A stretch of DNA of 64,000 nt from Endozoicomonas sp. 4G (GCF_023822025.1 NZ_CP082909.1:1416001-1480000), one strand, 5' to 3'; positions 39,086 to 49,695 are shown, counted from the stretch's first letter. The notes: generated from the sequence alone by a model not told the origin. Numbers and translations are program-made.

Positions 39086-40441
39086 GTGTCAGCATTGATA
39101 AGTTCAAATCGTACAAGAGTAGTCGTCGGTCTCGGCAAGACCGGGCTGTCCTGTGCGCGCTATCTTGCTGAAAGACAACGCTCGTTCAAAGTGATGGACA
39201 CCCGGGAGAACCCTCCCGGCATTGATGAACTCAAAGCCATTTATCCGGATGTCCCTGTTCATCTGGGTGGCCTGAATCCGGAGTGGTTGAATGATGCGGA
39301 TGAGCTGATTCTCAGTCCGGGTATTGCGCTGGCTACGCCTGAGATTGCTGAAGCTGTCGGTAAAGGTACCCAGGCGATTGGTGATGTCGAGCTGTTCTGC
39401 CGTGAGGTGGATAAACCCGTTGTTGCCATTACCGGCTCTAATGGCAAGAGTACGGTGACAACTCTGCTGGGAGAGATGGCAAAAGAGGCCGGTTTGAATG
39501 TTGCCGTCGGTGGTAATATTGGCACTCCAGCTCTTGAACTGCTGGAGAGGGAAAATGTTGACCTCTATATCCTGGAATTATCCAGCTTCCAGCTGGAAAC
39601 CACTCATTCTTTACGCGCAGCTGCCGCGACAGTCCTGAATATCAGTCCTGACCACATGGATCGCTATGAGTCCATGATGGACTACCACAAGGCCAAGCAG
39701 CGTATATATCGTGGTTGTAAACATGCGGTTTACAACAAACAGGATGCCCTGACTGTGCCGCTTCTTCCTCAGACTGTACCAGCAACAGCGTTTACTTCCG
39801 CTAAGCCGGATTTGCACGACTATGGTCTGATTGAGGATAAAGAGGGGGTATGGCTTTGTAAGGGGGTTGAAAGGCTCCAGCAGGCGGCGGCCATGAAGTT
39901 ACCGGGTCGTCACAATCAGTTGAATGCGTTGGCTGCCCTGGCTCTTGGTGAGTCAGTGGGCATCCCGATGACGCCTATGCTGGAGACCTTGAGACGCTTT
40001 ACCGGCCTTGCTCACCGATGCCAGTGGGTGGCTGAAGAAAAGGGTGTGGTATGGATTAATGATTCCAAAGCCACCAATGTCGGTGCATCGGTTGCGGCCA
40101 TCGAAGGTCTGGGTGAGACTCTTGCCGGAAAAATTGTTCTCATTGCCGGTGGCGATGGCAAGGGGGCGGATTTTAATCAGCTGAAACAGCCGTTACAAAA
40201 ATATGGTCGGAAAGTTGTGCTGATAGGGCGTGACGCACCTGATATTGATGCTGCCGTCAGTGGTGTGATCCCGGTTCAATATGCCAAGGACCTGGCGGCG
40301 GCAATAGACCATGCCTGTGAGGTCAGTGAAAGTGGTGATGCTGTCCTGCTGGCTCCCGCCTGCGCCAGTTTTGATATGTTCAAGAGTTTTGAGCAGCGTG
40401 GCGATGTCTTTACGACTCTGGTCAGGGAGCGCCTTGTATGA
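39086..40441 (+). CDS. murD: UDP-MurNAc-L-alanine:D-glutamate ligase MurD
   Basis: MurD (451 aa) adds D-glutamate to UDP-MurNAc-L-Ala. Features are GLGKTGLSCARYL, the ATP loop ITGSNGKSTVTTLL, NISPDHMDRY and NDSKATNVGA. The start is GTG at 39086. It overlaps ftsW by four bases (ATGA). Confidence 0.96.
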   Translation: MSALISSNRTRVVVGLGKTGLSCARYLAERQRSFKVMDTRENPPGIDELKAIYPDVPVHLGGLNPEWLNDADELILSPGIALATPEIAEAVGKGTQAIGDVELFCREVDKPVVAITGSNGKSTVTTLLGEMAKEAGLNVAVGGNIGTPALELLERENVDLYILELSSFQLETTHSLRAAAATVLNISPDHMDRYESMMDYHKAKQRIYRGCKHAVYNKQDALTVPLLPQTVPATAFTSAKPDLHDYGLIEDKEGVWLCKGVERLQQAAAMKLPGRHNQLNALAALALGESVGIPMTPMLETLRRFTGLAHRCQWVAEEKGVVWINDSKATNVGASVAAIEGLGETLAGKIVLIAGGDGKGADFNQLKQPLQKYGRKVVLIGRDAPDIDAAVSGVIPVQYAKDLAAAIDHACEVSESGDAVLLAPACASFDMFKSFEQRGDVFTTLVRERLV

Positions 40442-41625
40442 CGCTACACCAGAAGCTTCTCAGTGAAATAAGATCACCTTTTACCGGCCACCGTAGCAGT
40501 GCTCTTGACCTGCCACTGCTGGGAGCTGTGCTGGTGCTTATGGTAATAGGCCTGATTATGGTCAGCTCCGCCTCCATGGGAGTGGCGGGCAGTGATTACT
40601 CTGATCCATTTCACTTTCTGAACAGGCAGGCTTTCTTTGTTTTTGCTGGCCTGTTCCTGATGTGTGCCATGCTGGTGGTTCCGGTTAAAACGGTGGAGAA
40701 ATACAGCTGGCTTTCTCTTTTTGGTGGTCTGGGTCTGCTGCTGGCTGTGCTGATTGTGGGTCGTGAGGTCAACGGCAGTGTTCGCTGGATTCCTTTGGGC
40801 CCTTTTAGCCTTCAGGCATCAGAAGCGGCTAAATTGATGATTGTCGTATATCTGGCAGCCTATCTGGTTCGTCGATTGGACGAAGTCAGAACTCAATGGA
40901 CTGGCTTTCTCAAGCCAATGGCCATTCTTATTGTTTCGTCCGTACTGCTTTTGATGGAGCCAGATCTTGGCGCGCTTGTGGTATTGATGGGCGCTTCTAT
41001 GGGTATGATCTTTCTGGCGGGTGCCAGACTCTGGCAGTTTATTATTCTGATCCTGCTGCTGGTGAGTTGTATTGCCGGCTTGATTGTTTTTGAGCCTTAT
41101 CGCATGGCTCGTCTGGCTTCTTATATGGATCCCTGGGCCAATGCTTTTGGCAGTGGCTACCAGTTAACTCAGTCCCTGATTGCCTTTGGGCGGGGTGAAT
41201 GGTTTGGTGAAGGGCTGGGTAACAGTCTGCAAAAGCTATTCTATTTACCGGAAGCTCATACCGATTTTGTCTTTGCCGTTCTGGCGGAAGAGTTTGGTGT
41301 TCTTGGGGCAGTCTTTGTCCTGACTTTGATTCTGTTTATTTCCTGGAGAGCTTTGCAAATCGGTTTCCGGGCAGAAGCCAAAAAATTACTGTTCCACGGC
41401 TATGTTGCTTATGGGGTTGGCTTGTTATATAGCAGTCAGGCGTTGATCAATATTGCGGTAAATACCGGATTACTGCCCACAAAAGGGTTGGCCTTGCCTC
41501 TGATCAGTTATGGAGGCAGCAGCCTGTTAATCAACTGCCTGGCTTTTGGATTATTGTTGCGAATTGATTATGAACGACGGCGGTTTAATGTCGAAAAAGA
41601 TAACAAAAACAGGGAGGTGTCATGA
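40438..41625 (+). CDS. ftsW: Septal peptidoglycan glycosyltransferase FtsW
   Basis: FtsW (395 aa) is a SEDS-family polymerase working with FtsI at the septum. About ten membrane helices are visible, with MVSSASMGVAG, GREVNGSVRWIPLG, LLMEPDLGALVV (catalytic aspartate region) and GLLPTKGLALPLISYGGSSL. It overlaps murD and murG by four bases each. Confidence 0.96.
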   Translation: MTLHQKLLSEIRSPFTGHRSSALDLPLLGAVLVLMVIGLIMVSSASMGVAGSDYSDPFHFLNRQAFFVFAGLFLMCAMLVVPVKTVEKYSWLSLFGGLGLLLAVLIVGREVNGSVRWIPLGPFSLQASEAAKLMIVVYLAAYLVRRLDEVRTQWTGFLKPMAILIVSSVLLLMEPDLGALVVLMGASMGMIFLAGARLWQFIILILLLVSCIAGLIVFEPYRMARLASYMDPWANAFGSGYQLTQSLIAFGRGEWFGEGLGNSLQKLFYLPEAHTDFVFAVLAEEFGVLGAVFVLTLILFISWRALQIGFRAEAKKLLFHGYVAYGVGLLYSSQALINIAVNTGLLPTKGLALPLISYGGSSLLINCLAFGLLLRIDYERRRFNVEKDNKNREVS

Positions 41626-42722
41626 GTGCTGCTGATAAACCTACTGTTTTAATTATGGCCGGTGGTACGGGTGGGCATATTTTTCCTGCACTGGCCACCG
41701 CCAGGGAACTTGAGCAGCGTGGCTACGCTGTTCGCTGGTTGGGTACGGCCAACAGTATGGAGGCCGAACTGGTACCGCGCCATGGTTTTGAAATCAGTTT
41801 TATCCCGGTTACCGGACTGAGGGGTAAAGGCTTGAGCTTTTTACTGAAAGCTCCCTTGAGACTGACTGTTTCACTGGTCCGGGCCTTGAAAGTGATTCGA
41901 AGCTGCAACCCTGTCTGTGTTCTGGGAATGGGTGGTTTTGTGACGGGTCCCGGCGGGATCGCATCCCGTTTGTTGGGTGTTCCGCTGGTGATTCACGAAC
42001 AGAATGCCATTGCTGGTTTCACGAACAAGGTGTTATCCAGAATTGCCTGCAAAGTATTACTGGCTTTTCCCGGTGCTTTTGGTGCCATGACTGGCTCAAT
42101 GAAGCGCTCCGGGAAACTTGTTTTGACGGGTAATCCGGTCAGAACAGATATTGCCGATCTGGATATTCCCTCGCCACTGAATGACCGAACTTTAAAGTTG
42201 CTGGTGGTCGGTGGCAGCAGGGGGGCTGTAGCCATCAACGAGCTGGTTCCAAAAGTGCTCACCCGGTTTAAAGGTTACATCGAGGTATGGCATCAAACTG
42301 GCGAGAATAATCTGGATGCGACCCGTGAGTCTTATCGTACTCTGGGTGTTGAGGGTCGGGTAGAGCCCTTTATTGAGGATATGGCCAGTGCTTATGAGTG
42401 GGCAGATCTGGTGATTTGCCGTGCGGGTGCCCTGACGGTTTCAGAGCTGGCAATGGCCCGCAGGGCCGCCATACTGGTGCCTTATCCCCATGCTGTTGAT
42501 GATCATCAGACCGTCAATGGTCAGTACCTGGTCAACCAGGGCGCTGCCATGATGGTGCAGCAGAAAGATCTGAATGAAAACTGTCTGACGGACATGTTAG
42601 AGAATATTGTGGGCAATCCTGAGCAGCTGCTTGCCATGGCCGAGGCTGCGGGCAGTGTTGCCAAGCCTACGGCAGCTGAGGAAGTCGCTGATCATTGTCT
42701 GGAGGTGGCTCATGCTTGCTGA
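41622..42722 (+). CDS. murG: Lipid II synthase MurG
   Basis: MurG (366 aa) adds GlcNAc to lipid I on the inner face of the membrane. The N-terminal glycine-rich loop is [12 protein letters not shown], the central segment is [14 protein letters not shown] and the UDP-GlcNAc site is [13 protein letters not shown]. The end overlaps the murC start by 11 bases. Confidence 0.97.
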   Translation: MSAADKPTVLIMAGGTGGHIFPALATARELEQRGYAVRWLGTANSMEAELVPRHGFEISFIPVTGLRGKGLSFLLKAPLRLTVSLVRALKVIRSCNPVCVLGMGGFVTGPGGIASRLLGVPLVIHEQNAIAGFTNKVLSRIACKVLLAFPGAFGAMTGSMKRSGKLVLTGNPVRTDIADLDIPSPLNDRTLKLLVVGGSRGAVAINELVPKVLTRFKGYIEVWHQTGENNLDATRESYRTLGVEGRVEPFIEDMASAYEWADLVICRAGALTVSELAMARRAAILVPYPHAVDDHQTVNGQYLVNQGAAMMVQQKDLNENCLTDMLENIVGNPEQLLAMAEAAGSVAKPTAAEEVADHCLEVAHAC

Positions 42723-44199
42723 TAAACCGATTTTTCCTGTGGCTCCTATACCAGAAATGCGTCGTATAAAACGCATTCATTTCGTTGGCATAGGTGGTTC
42801 AGGCATGTGCGGTATCGCTGAAGTGCTGAAGAACCAGGGCTACCAGATCTCAGGGTCAGACATCAGGCGCTCACCGGTAACCCAGCGTCTGGAAGATCAG
42901 GGGATTACTGTCTTCATTGGCCATAAATCCGGTAATGTCGAAGGGGCGGATGTAGTGGTCACTTCAACGGCAGTTGCTTCGGAAAATCCAGAAGTGGTTG
43001 CAGCGAGAGAGCAGCGTGTACCGGTGGTTCCCAGGGCAGAGATGCTGGCCGAACTGATGCGTTACCGTCATGGTATTGCTGTGGCAGGTACGCACGGCAA
43101 GACAACGACAACCAGTCTGCTGGCTTCGGTGTTGGGTCATGGTGGCCTGGACCCTACTTTTGTCATTGGTGGTCGCCTGAACTCTGCCGGTACCAATGCC
43201 AAGCTCGGAGGCAGTCGTTACCTCGTGGCAGAAGCGGATGAGTCAGACGCATCTTTTCTGCATCTGCAACCGATGGTTTCTATTGTGACCAACATTGATG
43301 CAGATCATATGGCGACCTATGAAGGGGACTTTGGCAAGCTGAAGAAAACCTTTGTGGATTTTCTCCATAACCTGCCATTTTATGGTCTGGCTGTGGTCTG
43401 TACAGACTGTCCTGTCGTGCAAGAACTGTTACCATCGATTAAACGACAGGTCATCACTTATGGTGAAAGTAAAGGGGCCGATTTCCGAGCGGTTAATATT
43501 CAGCAAAAAGGTATGAAGACCTGTTTTGAACTGGAGCGGAAATCTCACGACAATAAAAAGGTAGACAATAAAAAGGTAAAAGTTGAGCTGAATATTCCTG
43601 GTCGTCACAATGTTCTCAATGCCCTGGCTACTTTTATCGTCGCCTCGGATGAAGGTATGCCTGATGAAGTGATCTGTGAAGGGCTCAGGCAGTTCCAGGG
43701 CGTCGGCAGACGATTCCAGGTGCAGGGGGATTTTCAGGCTGAATCCGCCCGGGTAATGCTCGTTGATGATTATGGTCATCACCCGACAGAGGTGGCGGCA
43801 ACGATCCAGGCTATCCGCGCCGGATGGCCAGACAAGAGACTGGTTATGGTGTATCAGCCACACCGCTATTCGAGAACCCGGGACCTTTATGAAGATTTTG
43901 TGGAGGTGCTGTCCCAGGTGGATGTCCTGCTTTTGATGGAAGTCTATCCGGCGGGAGAGGAACCCATTCCAGGTGCTGATACACGAAGCCTCTGTCGAAG
44001 CATTCGTCAGAGAGGTCAGCTGGAGCCCGTTTTTATCTCCAGTCCTGAAGAAGTGAGTACTGTTCTGCAAGGTGTGGTAGAAGACAATGACCTTGTTCTG
44101 ACCCAGGGTGCTGGAGACATTGGTGCTTTGGCGGTGAGGCTGACGACAGAGCTGGGTGAAAAACTGGATGACACAACTCAGGATGGAAGGGTAGCTTGA
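42712..44199 (+). CDS. murC: UDP-MurNAc:L-alanine ligase MurC
   Basis: MurC (495 aa) adds the first residue of the stem peptide. Motifs are [16 protein letters not shown], the ATP loop [14 protein letters not shown] and [13 protein letters not shown] use the ATG at 42712 with ggaggt upstream; a longer frame running back into murG has no family support. A 15-bp exact tandem duplication adds DNKKV before the [14 protein letters not shown] motif. Confidence 0.96.
   Translation: MLADKPIFPVAPIPEMRRIKRIHFVGIGGSGMCGIAEVLKNQGYQISGSDIRRSPVTQRLEDQGITVFIGHKSGNVEGADVVVTSTAVASENPEVVAAREQRVPVVPRAEMLAELMRYRHGIAVAGTHGKTTTTSLLASVLGHGGLDPTFVIGGRLNSAGTNAKLGGSRYLVAEADESDASFLHLQPMVSIVTNIDADHMATYEGDFGKLKKTFVDFLHNLPFYGLAVVCTDCPVVQELLPSIKRQVITYGESKGADFRAVNIQQKGMKTCFELERKSHDNKKVDNKKVKVELNIPGRHNVLNALATFIVASDEGMPDEVICEGLRQFQGVGRRFQVQGDFQAESARVMLVDDYGHHPTEVAATIQAIRAGWPDKRLVMVYQPHRYSRTRDLYEDFVEVLSQVDVLLLMEVYPAGEEPIPGADTRSLCRSIRQRGQLEPVFISSPEEVSTVLQGVVEDNDLVLTQGAGDIGALAVRLTTELGEKLDDTTQDGRVA
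43549..43578. repeat. 15-bp tandem duplication in murC
   Basis: The unit gacaataaaaaggta is present twice without mismatch (43549-43563 and 43564-43578), encoding DNKKV twice in a loop before the third conserved block. Confidence 0.92.
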
Positions 44200-44201
44200 A
44201 G

Positions 44202-45254
44202 ATGTATAGCCAGAAACAGGGGCAGACAGTTATTGATACAGACAGCCATGAGCTTGTTGAGCTTGTGGACAGCCATGAGCTTGGAAAAATATTCGGCAAA
44301 GTAGCGGTACTGCTGGGTGGTTGTTCGGCTGAACGGGAGGTGAGTCTCGCATCAGGTGCACGCATCTTCGAAGCCTTGCAAGCCTCTGGCATAGATTGTT
44401 GCCTTATTGATCCGGTGGACGGGCTGGTTAGTCAGCTGGTTGAACAGAAACCTGATCGCGTGTTTATCGCCCTGCATGGTCCCCGTGGTGAGGATGGTAC
44501 GGTGCAGGGGCTGCTTGATCAAATGGATATACCCTATGCGGGCAGTGACATTATGTCTTCCGCATTGGCTATGGATAAATACAGAAGCAAGCTGCTCTGG
44601 CAGGCCGTTGGTTTACCCACCCCGGATTTTATGCTGATTGAGCAGTCCGAAAACCTGGATAGCTGTGCGGAGATATTACCGGCTTTTGTAAAACCCAGCC
44701 TGGAAGGCTCCAGTGTCGGGATTACCCGAGTTGATCGGGAGCAGGATCTGCTGCCAGCCTGGGAACAGGCTTCAGAGTACGGTAGCTCTGTGCTGGTGGA
44801 ACAGTTTATTGATGGCCCTGAGTTTACCGTGGCGATTCTGAACGGGCAGCCCCTGCCTGCTATTCGAATCGAGTCAGCAGAGTCTTTTTATGACTATGAC
44901 GCCAAGTATCTCTCAGGGAACACTCAATATCACTTACCCTGTGGTCTGTCGGCAAGCAAGGAGCAAGAGCTTCAGGCCCTGGCTCTGACCGCTTTCGAAA
45001 CACTGGGTTGTTCTGGATGGGGGCGAGTGGACTTTATGCAGGACCAGAGAGGACGTTTCTGGCTACTTGAGGCAAATACGGTGCCCGGTATGACTGAGAC
45101 GAGTCTTGTTCCTATGGCTGCAAAGTCAGTGGGTTTGAGTTTTGATGCATTGGTTCTGGAGATTCTGAAGTCGTCCCTGTTACCGGCTCATCAGAAGGAG
45201 GTTGGCATAAAGGGAAGTGACGAGCTTGTTCAAACAGAATCAGAAGTCATCTGA
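44202..45254 (+). CDS. ddl: D-alanine:D-alanine ligase Ddl
   Basis: Ddl (350 aa from ATG 44202) makes D-Ala-D-Ala for MurF. The N-terminal motif is KVAVLLGGCSAEREVSLASG; ATP-grasp blocks are YAGSDIMSSALAMDKYRSK, VKPSLEGSSVGI and LEANTVPGMTETS. A TTG at 44196 overlaps the murC stop and lies closer to the ggaagg ribosome site, so it could be the true start. Compared with E. coli DdlB the protein has an extra N-terminal segment of about 30 residues, part of which arose by a 27-bp duplication. It overlaps ftsQ by 38 bases. Confidence 0.94.
   Translation: MYSQKQGQTVIDTDSHELVELVDSHELGKIFGKVAVLLGGCSAEREVSLASGARIFEALQASGIDCCLIDPVDGLVSQLVEQKPDRVFIALHGPRGEDGTVQGLLDQMDIPYAGSDIMSSALAMDKYRSKLLWQAVGLPTPDFMLIEQSENLDSCAEILPAFVKPSLEGSSVGITRVDREQDLLPAWEQASEYGSSVLVEQFIDGPEFTVAILNGQPLPAIRIESAESFYDYDAKYLSGNTQYHLPCGLSASKEQELQALALTAFETLGCSGWGRVDFMQDQRGRFWLLEANTVPGMTETSLVPMAAKSVGLSFDALVLEILKSSLLPAHQKEVGIKGSDELVQTESEVI
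44241..44283. repeat. 27-bp partial tandem duplication at the ddl N-terminus
   Basis: gacagccatgagcttg occurs at 44241-44256 and 44268-44283, offset 27 bp, producing DSHEL twice upstream of the conserved Ddl start. Confidence 0.88.
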
Positions 45255-46005
45255 CGTCTCAGGTAATCGTAGTCGTGGAGCGAGTCGGGAAAGGGATAAA
45301 GGGCGGGTTCGCTCTATTCCATGGCAGCGTTGCCTGGGACTGACGGCTATCTGTGCTCTGGGCGGAGTGCTGCTCTGGATTTGGCCAACATTGATGATGT
45401 GGGTTAATCAGCCGATAGCACGGGTGGAGGTGCGTTCCACGTTCAATTATCTGGAACCTGGTGAAGTTGAAAAACAGCTGGCGCCCTGGTTGGTTAACCG
45501 GTTTTTTTACCTTGACCTGAAAGCGATGCGCGAGGTTGTTCTGGATATGCCGTGGGTAAGAGAAGTCAGCCTGCGTCGAGAGTGGCCGAATACTCTGATC
45601 GTCAGGCTGGAAGAGCGAAAACCTATTGCCCGTTGGCAGGATGACGCTTTAATTGATGAGGATGGAGGCGTCTTCAGGCCAGAGTCTTTGGAAGCTTTCA
45701 GTAAGCTGCCAAAGCTGGCAGGTCGGGAAGATCGTTCTCAGGATATTATGCAGCAATACCTGGCGTTTAGTCAGGTGATCAGGCCCCTTGGGGTCGCCGT
45801 TCGAGAGTTACAGCTCAGTACAACGGATTCCTGGTGGCTGAGAGTGGATCATGTTGAAGTCAATCTTGGGCGTGATCGCAGAATGGAAAGATTGCAGCGT
45901 TTTATCAGGCTGTACCATGCAAGGCTTGATGATCGCTGGCAGGATGTAAAGCGCATTGATTTGCGCTATTTGAATGGGGCTTCGGTTGCCTGGAAACAGC
46001 CATGA
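45217..46005 (+). CDS. ftsQ: Cell division protein FtsQ
   Basis: FtsQ (262 aa) recruits FtsL/FtsB to the divisome. A basic cytoplasmic tail precedes a single membrane helix (about 37-60). The periplasmic POTRA domain (IARVEVRSTFNYLEPGEVEKQL) and the beta domain follow (VREVSLRREWPNTLIVRLEERKP type sequence). The start is GTG at 45217 inside ddl, so the two are coupled. Confidence 0.93.
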   Translation: MTSLFKQNQKSSDVSGNRSRGASRERDKGRVRSIPWQRCLGLTAICALGGVLLWIWPTLMMWVNQPIARVEVRSTFNYLEPGEVEKQLAPWLVNRFFYLDLKAMREVVLDMPWVREVSLRREWPNTLIVRLEERKPIARWQDDALIDEDGGVFRPESLEAFSKLPKLAGREDRSQDIMQQYLAFSQVIRPLGVAVRELQLSTTDSWWLRVDHVEVNLGRDRRMERLQRFIRLYHARLDDRWQDVKRIDLRYLNGASVAWKQP

Positions 46006-46096
46006 AAACGTCGTAATTCGTTTACATGGCACCGCTGGAATAATGGGCTCGGTGCACTGACTATTACAGTTTGAGTGGTTTGGGAAGACAAATGCC

Positions 46097-47335
46097 ATGA
46101 CAACGGCTGATAACGGAAATTTAATCGTCGGACTTGATATTGGGACTTCCAAGGTTGTCGCGATCGTGGGTGAAATAAGCGCCGATGGCCAGCTTGAAGT
46201 GATCGGGATCGGCTCACATACTTCTCGGGGCTTGAAGCGTGGCGTTGTCGTTAACATAGACTCTACCGTCCACGCTATCAAAAGAGCGGTGGAAGAGGCA
46301 GAGCTGATGGCGGGCTGTCAGATCCACTCGGTTTACGCTGGTATTGCCGGAAATCATATTCGCAGCCTTAACTCCCACGGCATCGTTGCTATCAGGGAAA
46401 GAGAAGTTGCCGGAGCCGATGTTGACAGGGTGATTGATGCCGCTCAGGCTGTTGCCATTCCGGCGGATCAGAAAATTCTTCATATTCTGCCCCAGGAATA
46501 TGTGATTGATACCCAGGAAGGTGTAAAAGAGCCACTGGGTATGTCAGGTGTTCGCCTTGAGGCAAAAGTGCATCTGGTAACCTGTGCTGTTAATGCATCG
46601 CAAAATATTGAGAATTGCATTAAGCGATGCGGTCTGGCAGTAGACGACATTATTCTGGAGCAGCTGGCTTCCAGCTATTCAGTGCTTTCAGAGGATGAAA
46701 AAGAGCTCGGTGTATGCATGGTGGATATTGGTGGCGGTACTACTGATATTGCTATTTTCACTGGAGGGGCCATACGACATACGGCGGTTATTCCCATCGC
46801 CGGTGATCAGGTGACCAACGATATTGCCATGGCTCTGAGAACACCCACTCAGCATGCTGAAGAGCTTAAGATTAAATATGCCTGCGCTCTCACCCAGTTG
46901 GCTGGGGCGGAAGATATGATCAAGGTTCCCAGTGTCGGGGACAGGCCGGCCAGAGAACTGTCCCGGCAGTCACTGGCAGAAGTGGTCGAGCCCAGATACG
47001 ATGAGCTGTTTACGTTGATTCAGGCAGAATTAAGACGCAGTGGTTTTGAAGATCTTATCCCGGCCGGTATCGTACTCACAGGCGGGACTTCCAAAATGGA
47101 AGGTGCCGTGGATCTGGCAGAAGAAATTTTTCATATGCCCGTCAGGCTCGGTGTGCCTCAGGCTGTCCAGGGTTTGACAGATGTCGTATGTAACCCTATT
47201 TATGCAACAGGTGTCGGCTTGCTTCATTATGGTTTGAAAGCTCAGCAGGATGGGCGAAGGGAAACAGCCAGTTTTAGCAAGCAGGAAGAAGGTCTGCTTA
47301 ATCGGCTGAAAAAATGGTTTCAAGGTCAATTTTGA
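46097..47335 (+). CDS. ftsA: Cell division protein FtsA
   Basis: FtsA (412 aa) is an actin-like protein that tethers FtsZ to the membrane. It starts NLIVGLDIGTSKVVAIVGE, and other nucleotide-binding segments are VDIGGGTTDIAIF and IVLTGGTSKMEG. The C-terminal amphipathic membrane-targeting helix is present (LLNRLKKWFQGQF). It lies 91 bases after ftsQ. Confidence 0.96.
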   Translation: MTTADNGNLIVGLDIGTSKVVAIVGEISADGQLEVIGIGSHTSRGLKRGVVVNIDSTVHAIKRAVEEAELMAGCQIHSVYAGIAGNHIRSLNSHGIVAIREREVAGADVDRVIDAAQAVAIPADQKILHILPQEYVIDTQEGVKEPLGMSGVRLEAKVHLVTCAVNASQNIENCIKRCGLAVDDIILEQLASSYSVLSEDEKELGVCMVDIGGGTTDIAIFTGGAIRHTAVIPIAGDQVTNDIAMALRTPTQHAEELKIKYACALTQLAGAEDMIKVPSVGDRPARELSRQSLAEVVEPRYDELFTLIQAELRRSGFEDLIPAGIVLTGGTSKMEGAVDLAEEIFHMPVRLGVPQAVQGLTDVVCNPIYATGVGLLHYGLKAQQDGRRETASFSKQEEGLLNRLKKWFQGQF

Positions 47336-47462
47336 TTGAAGAGTGCCATCAACAGAAGTGATCGTATTACATGCAGGCTGGTTTTTCGGGAAAGTAATCG
47401 TGGTGTTGTGGTAATGACTATTCAGAAAATATATTGTTTAAGGTAATAGAAAGGAGATGGCC

Positions 47463-48659
47463 ATGTTTGAGCTGGTGGATAATGTTCCGCAGGAAGCGGT
47501 AATAAAGGTGGTTGGTGTAGGTGGCGGTGGCGGTAACGCCGTGTGCCACATGCTGAACAGTCGGCTGGAAGGTGTTGAGTTTGTCTGTGCCAATACGGAT
47601 GCTCAGGCTCTGAAAAAACAGCACCTTCAGGCGCACACTCATTTGCAGTTGGGGGCCAATATTACCCGCGGCCTCGGTGCTGGAGCGAATCCGGAAGTCG
47701 GTCGTGAAGCTGCAATGGAAGACCGGGATCGGATTGCTGAAGTGTTAGCGGGCTCTGATATGGTGTTCATCACTGCCGGTATGGGCGGTGGAACAGGTAC
47801 CGGAGCGGCTCCTGTTGTGGCTGAAATTGCCAGAGAAATGGGTGCTTTGACCGTGGCGGTGGTGACCAAGCCTTTTTCTTTTGAAGGTCGCCGTAGAATG
47901 ACAGTGGCTGAGGAAGGTCTGAATCAGTTGAAAGAGAGTGTAGACTCTCTGGTCTGTATTCCTAATGAGAACCTTCTGCCTGTGTTGGGGCGTGATGTCA
48001 GCCTGTTAAACGCATTTGGTGCCGCTAATGATGTACTGCTGGGTGCAGTTCAGGGTATTTCAGAATTGATCACCCGCGACGGCCTGATTAACGTAGACTT
48101 CGCTGACGTACGTACCGTTATGTCTGAAATGGGCATGGCTATGATGGGTACAGGTTCTGCCACAGGCAGCAACAGAGCGATTGAAGCGGCCGAGCGTGCT
48201 ATCCGTAGCCCTCTTTTGGAAGATGTTAACCTTCAGGGGGCTCGTGGTGTGCTGGTTAATATTACTGCGGGCCTGGATCTTTCTGTCGGCGAATTCCACG
48301 AAGTAGGTGATACCGTGCGTGAATTTGCTTCAGATAATGCTACCACCGTGGTAGGCACCGTTATCGATCCGGAAATGACGGATGAATTAAGGGTGACTGT
48401 TGTTGCGACCGGCCTCGGAGACGGTGGTGATAAACGGGAGCAGTCGCTCAAGGTGGTTGATGGTTCCAGGTCCAAGGCAACCCGTCCAGATGGTACCCTG
48501 AATCTCAAGGAGCTCGACATTCCTCCCCATGTTCGCAATAAAGCTGCTGAACAGCCCGAGGTGGAGCAAGCTGAAAAAAAGCCCCGCAGGCAGGCACCAT
48601 CAACTGACAATGTGGATTACCTGGATATACCGGCGTTTTTACGTCGTCAGGCTGATTGA
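47463..48659 (+). CDS. ftsZ: Cell division GTPase FtsZ
   Basis: FtsZ (398 aa) forms the cytokinetic ring. The tubulin signature is GMGGGTGTGAAPVVA and the synergy loop region is NVDFADVRTVMSEMG. The C-terminal peptide LDIPAFLRRQ binds FtsA and ZipA. I choose ATG 47463 because aaggag (47451-47456) is six bases upstream; an in-frame ATG at 47457 directly abuts the ribosome site and is too close to be used. About 120 bases separate it from ftsA, enough for its own promoter. Confidence 0.97.
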   Translation: MFELVDNVPQEAVIKVVGVGGGGGNAVCHMLNSRLEGVEFVCANTDAQALKKQHLQAHTHLQLGANITRGLGAGANPEVGREAAMEDRDRIAEVLAGSDMVFITAGMGGGTGTGAAPVVAEIAREMGALTVAVVTKPFSFEGRRRMTVAEEGLNQLKESVDSLVCIPNENLLPVLGRDVSLLNAFGAANDVLLGAVQGISELITRDGLINVDFADVRTVMSEMGMAMMGTGSATGSNRAIEAAERAIRSPLLEDVNLQGARGVLVNITAGLDLSVGEFHEVGDTVREFASDNATTVVGTVIDPEMTDELRVTVVATGLGDGGDKREQSLKVVDGSRSKATRPDGTLNLKELDIPPHVRNKAAEQPEVEQAEKKPRRQAPSTDNVDYLDIPAFLRRQAD

Positions 48660-48752
48660 GTGAATGACTGGTTGTGTCATGTGTAAGTTTTGTTACAATA
48701 GGTCGTTGCATTCAAATAACAGGGACCTTTGAGGTCGCGGAATAGCGTTATC

Positions 48753-49667
48753 ATGATCAGACAGCGTACCCTGAAAAATATTATTCGAGCTACGGGAGTG
48801 GGGTTACATTCCGGTGAGAAAGTCTATTTGACTCTTAAACCGGCTCCCGTCGATACTGGCATTATCTTCTGCCGTACAGACCTTGAGCCTGTGGTGGAAA
48901 TTCCTGCTCGTGCGGAATATGTCGGACAAACTACTCTGTGTACCTCTTTGCAGAAAGACGGTGTCCGGGTAGATACCGTTGAACACCTGCTTTCGGCAAT
49001 GGCTGGTCTGGGCATTGACAATGCCTATGTTGAAGTCAGTGCCCATGAAGTACCAATTATGGACGGTAGTGCGGGTCCTTTTGTTTTCCTGATCCAGTCT
49101 GCTGGTATTCGGGAGCAGGAGGCAGCCAAGAAATTTATTCGCATCAAGAAAGAAGTGACCGTCACTGACGGTGAGAAAACGGCTACTTTCAAGCCTTATG
49201 ACGGCTTTAAAGTCAGCTTTACTATCTATTTTGATCATCCTGTTTTCAAAGGTCGTTCCCAGACCTCTGAGATCGATTTTTCCAGCACTTCGTTTGTCAA
49301 AGAAGTCAGCCGGGCCCGTACCTTCGGATTTATGCGTGACGTTGAGTACCTGCGTTCACAGAATCTGGCCCTGGGAGGCAGCGTTGATAACGTTGTCGTG
49401 GTTGATGACTACCGGATTCTGAACGAAGACGGACTTCGTTATCACGATGAACTGGTCAAGCACAAAATTCTGGATGCCATCGGGGACCTGTACCTTTTAG
49501 GTAATAGCCTGATTGGTCAGTTCGTTGGCTACAAGTCCGGACATGAGCTGAATAACAAGCTGGTTCGTTCTCTGCTGGAGAATGAAAAAGCCTGGGAGGT
49601 GGTGACATTCGAGGATGCTGAAGTGGCACCGATTTCCTATCTCAAACCTGTTGCGGTCACCGCTTGA
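48753..49667 (+). CDS. lpxC: UDP-3-O-acyl-N-acetylglucosamine deacetylase LpxC
   Basis: LpxC (304 aa) catalyses the committed step of lipid A synthesis. The N-terminus is [20 protein letters not shown]. Zinc and catalytic motifs are [18 protein letters not shown], the E/D pair in [10 protein letters not shown], and [16 protein letters not shown] use the ATG at 48753; a start eight codons earlier lacks family support. A strong terminator closes the gene and the whole cluster. Confidence 0.97.
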   Translation: MIRQRTLKNIIRATGVGLHSGEKVYLTLKPAPVDTGIIFCRTDLEPVVEIPARAEYVGQTTLCTSLQKDGVRVDTVEHLLSAMAGLGIDNAYVEVSAHEVPIMDGSAGPFVFLIQSAGIREQEAAKKFIRIKKEVTVTDGEKTATFKPYDGFKVSFTIYFDHPVFKGRSQTSEIDFSSTSFVKEVSRARTFGFMRDVEYLRSQNLALGGSVDNVVVVDDYRILNEDGLRYHDELVKHKILDAIGDLYLLGNSLIGQFVGYKSGHELNNKLVRSLLENEKAWEVVTFEDAEVAPISYLKPVAVTA

Positions 49668-49695
49668 CTCTTATGGGTTATGTGGGTTACTTCTC

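Noticed and set aside
42607-42711. Longer N-terminus for MurC reaching into murG
   Set aside because: The extra 35 residues have no family counterpart, and the ATG at 42712 has a good ggaggt ribosome site.
47457-47462. FtsZ start two codons earlier
   Set aside because: The ribosome site aaggag directly abuts this ATG, leaving no spacing; the ATG at 47463 has six bases and matches the MFE start of FtsZ.
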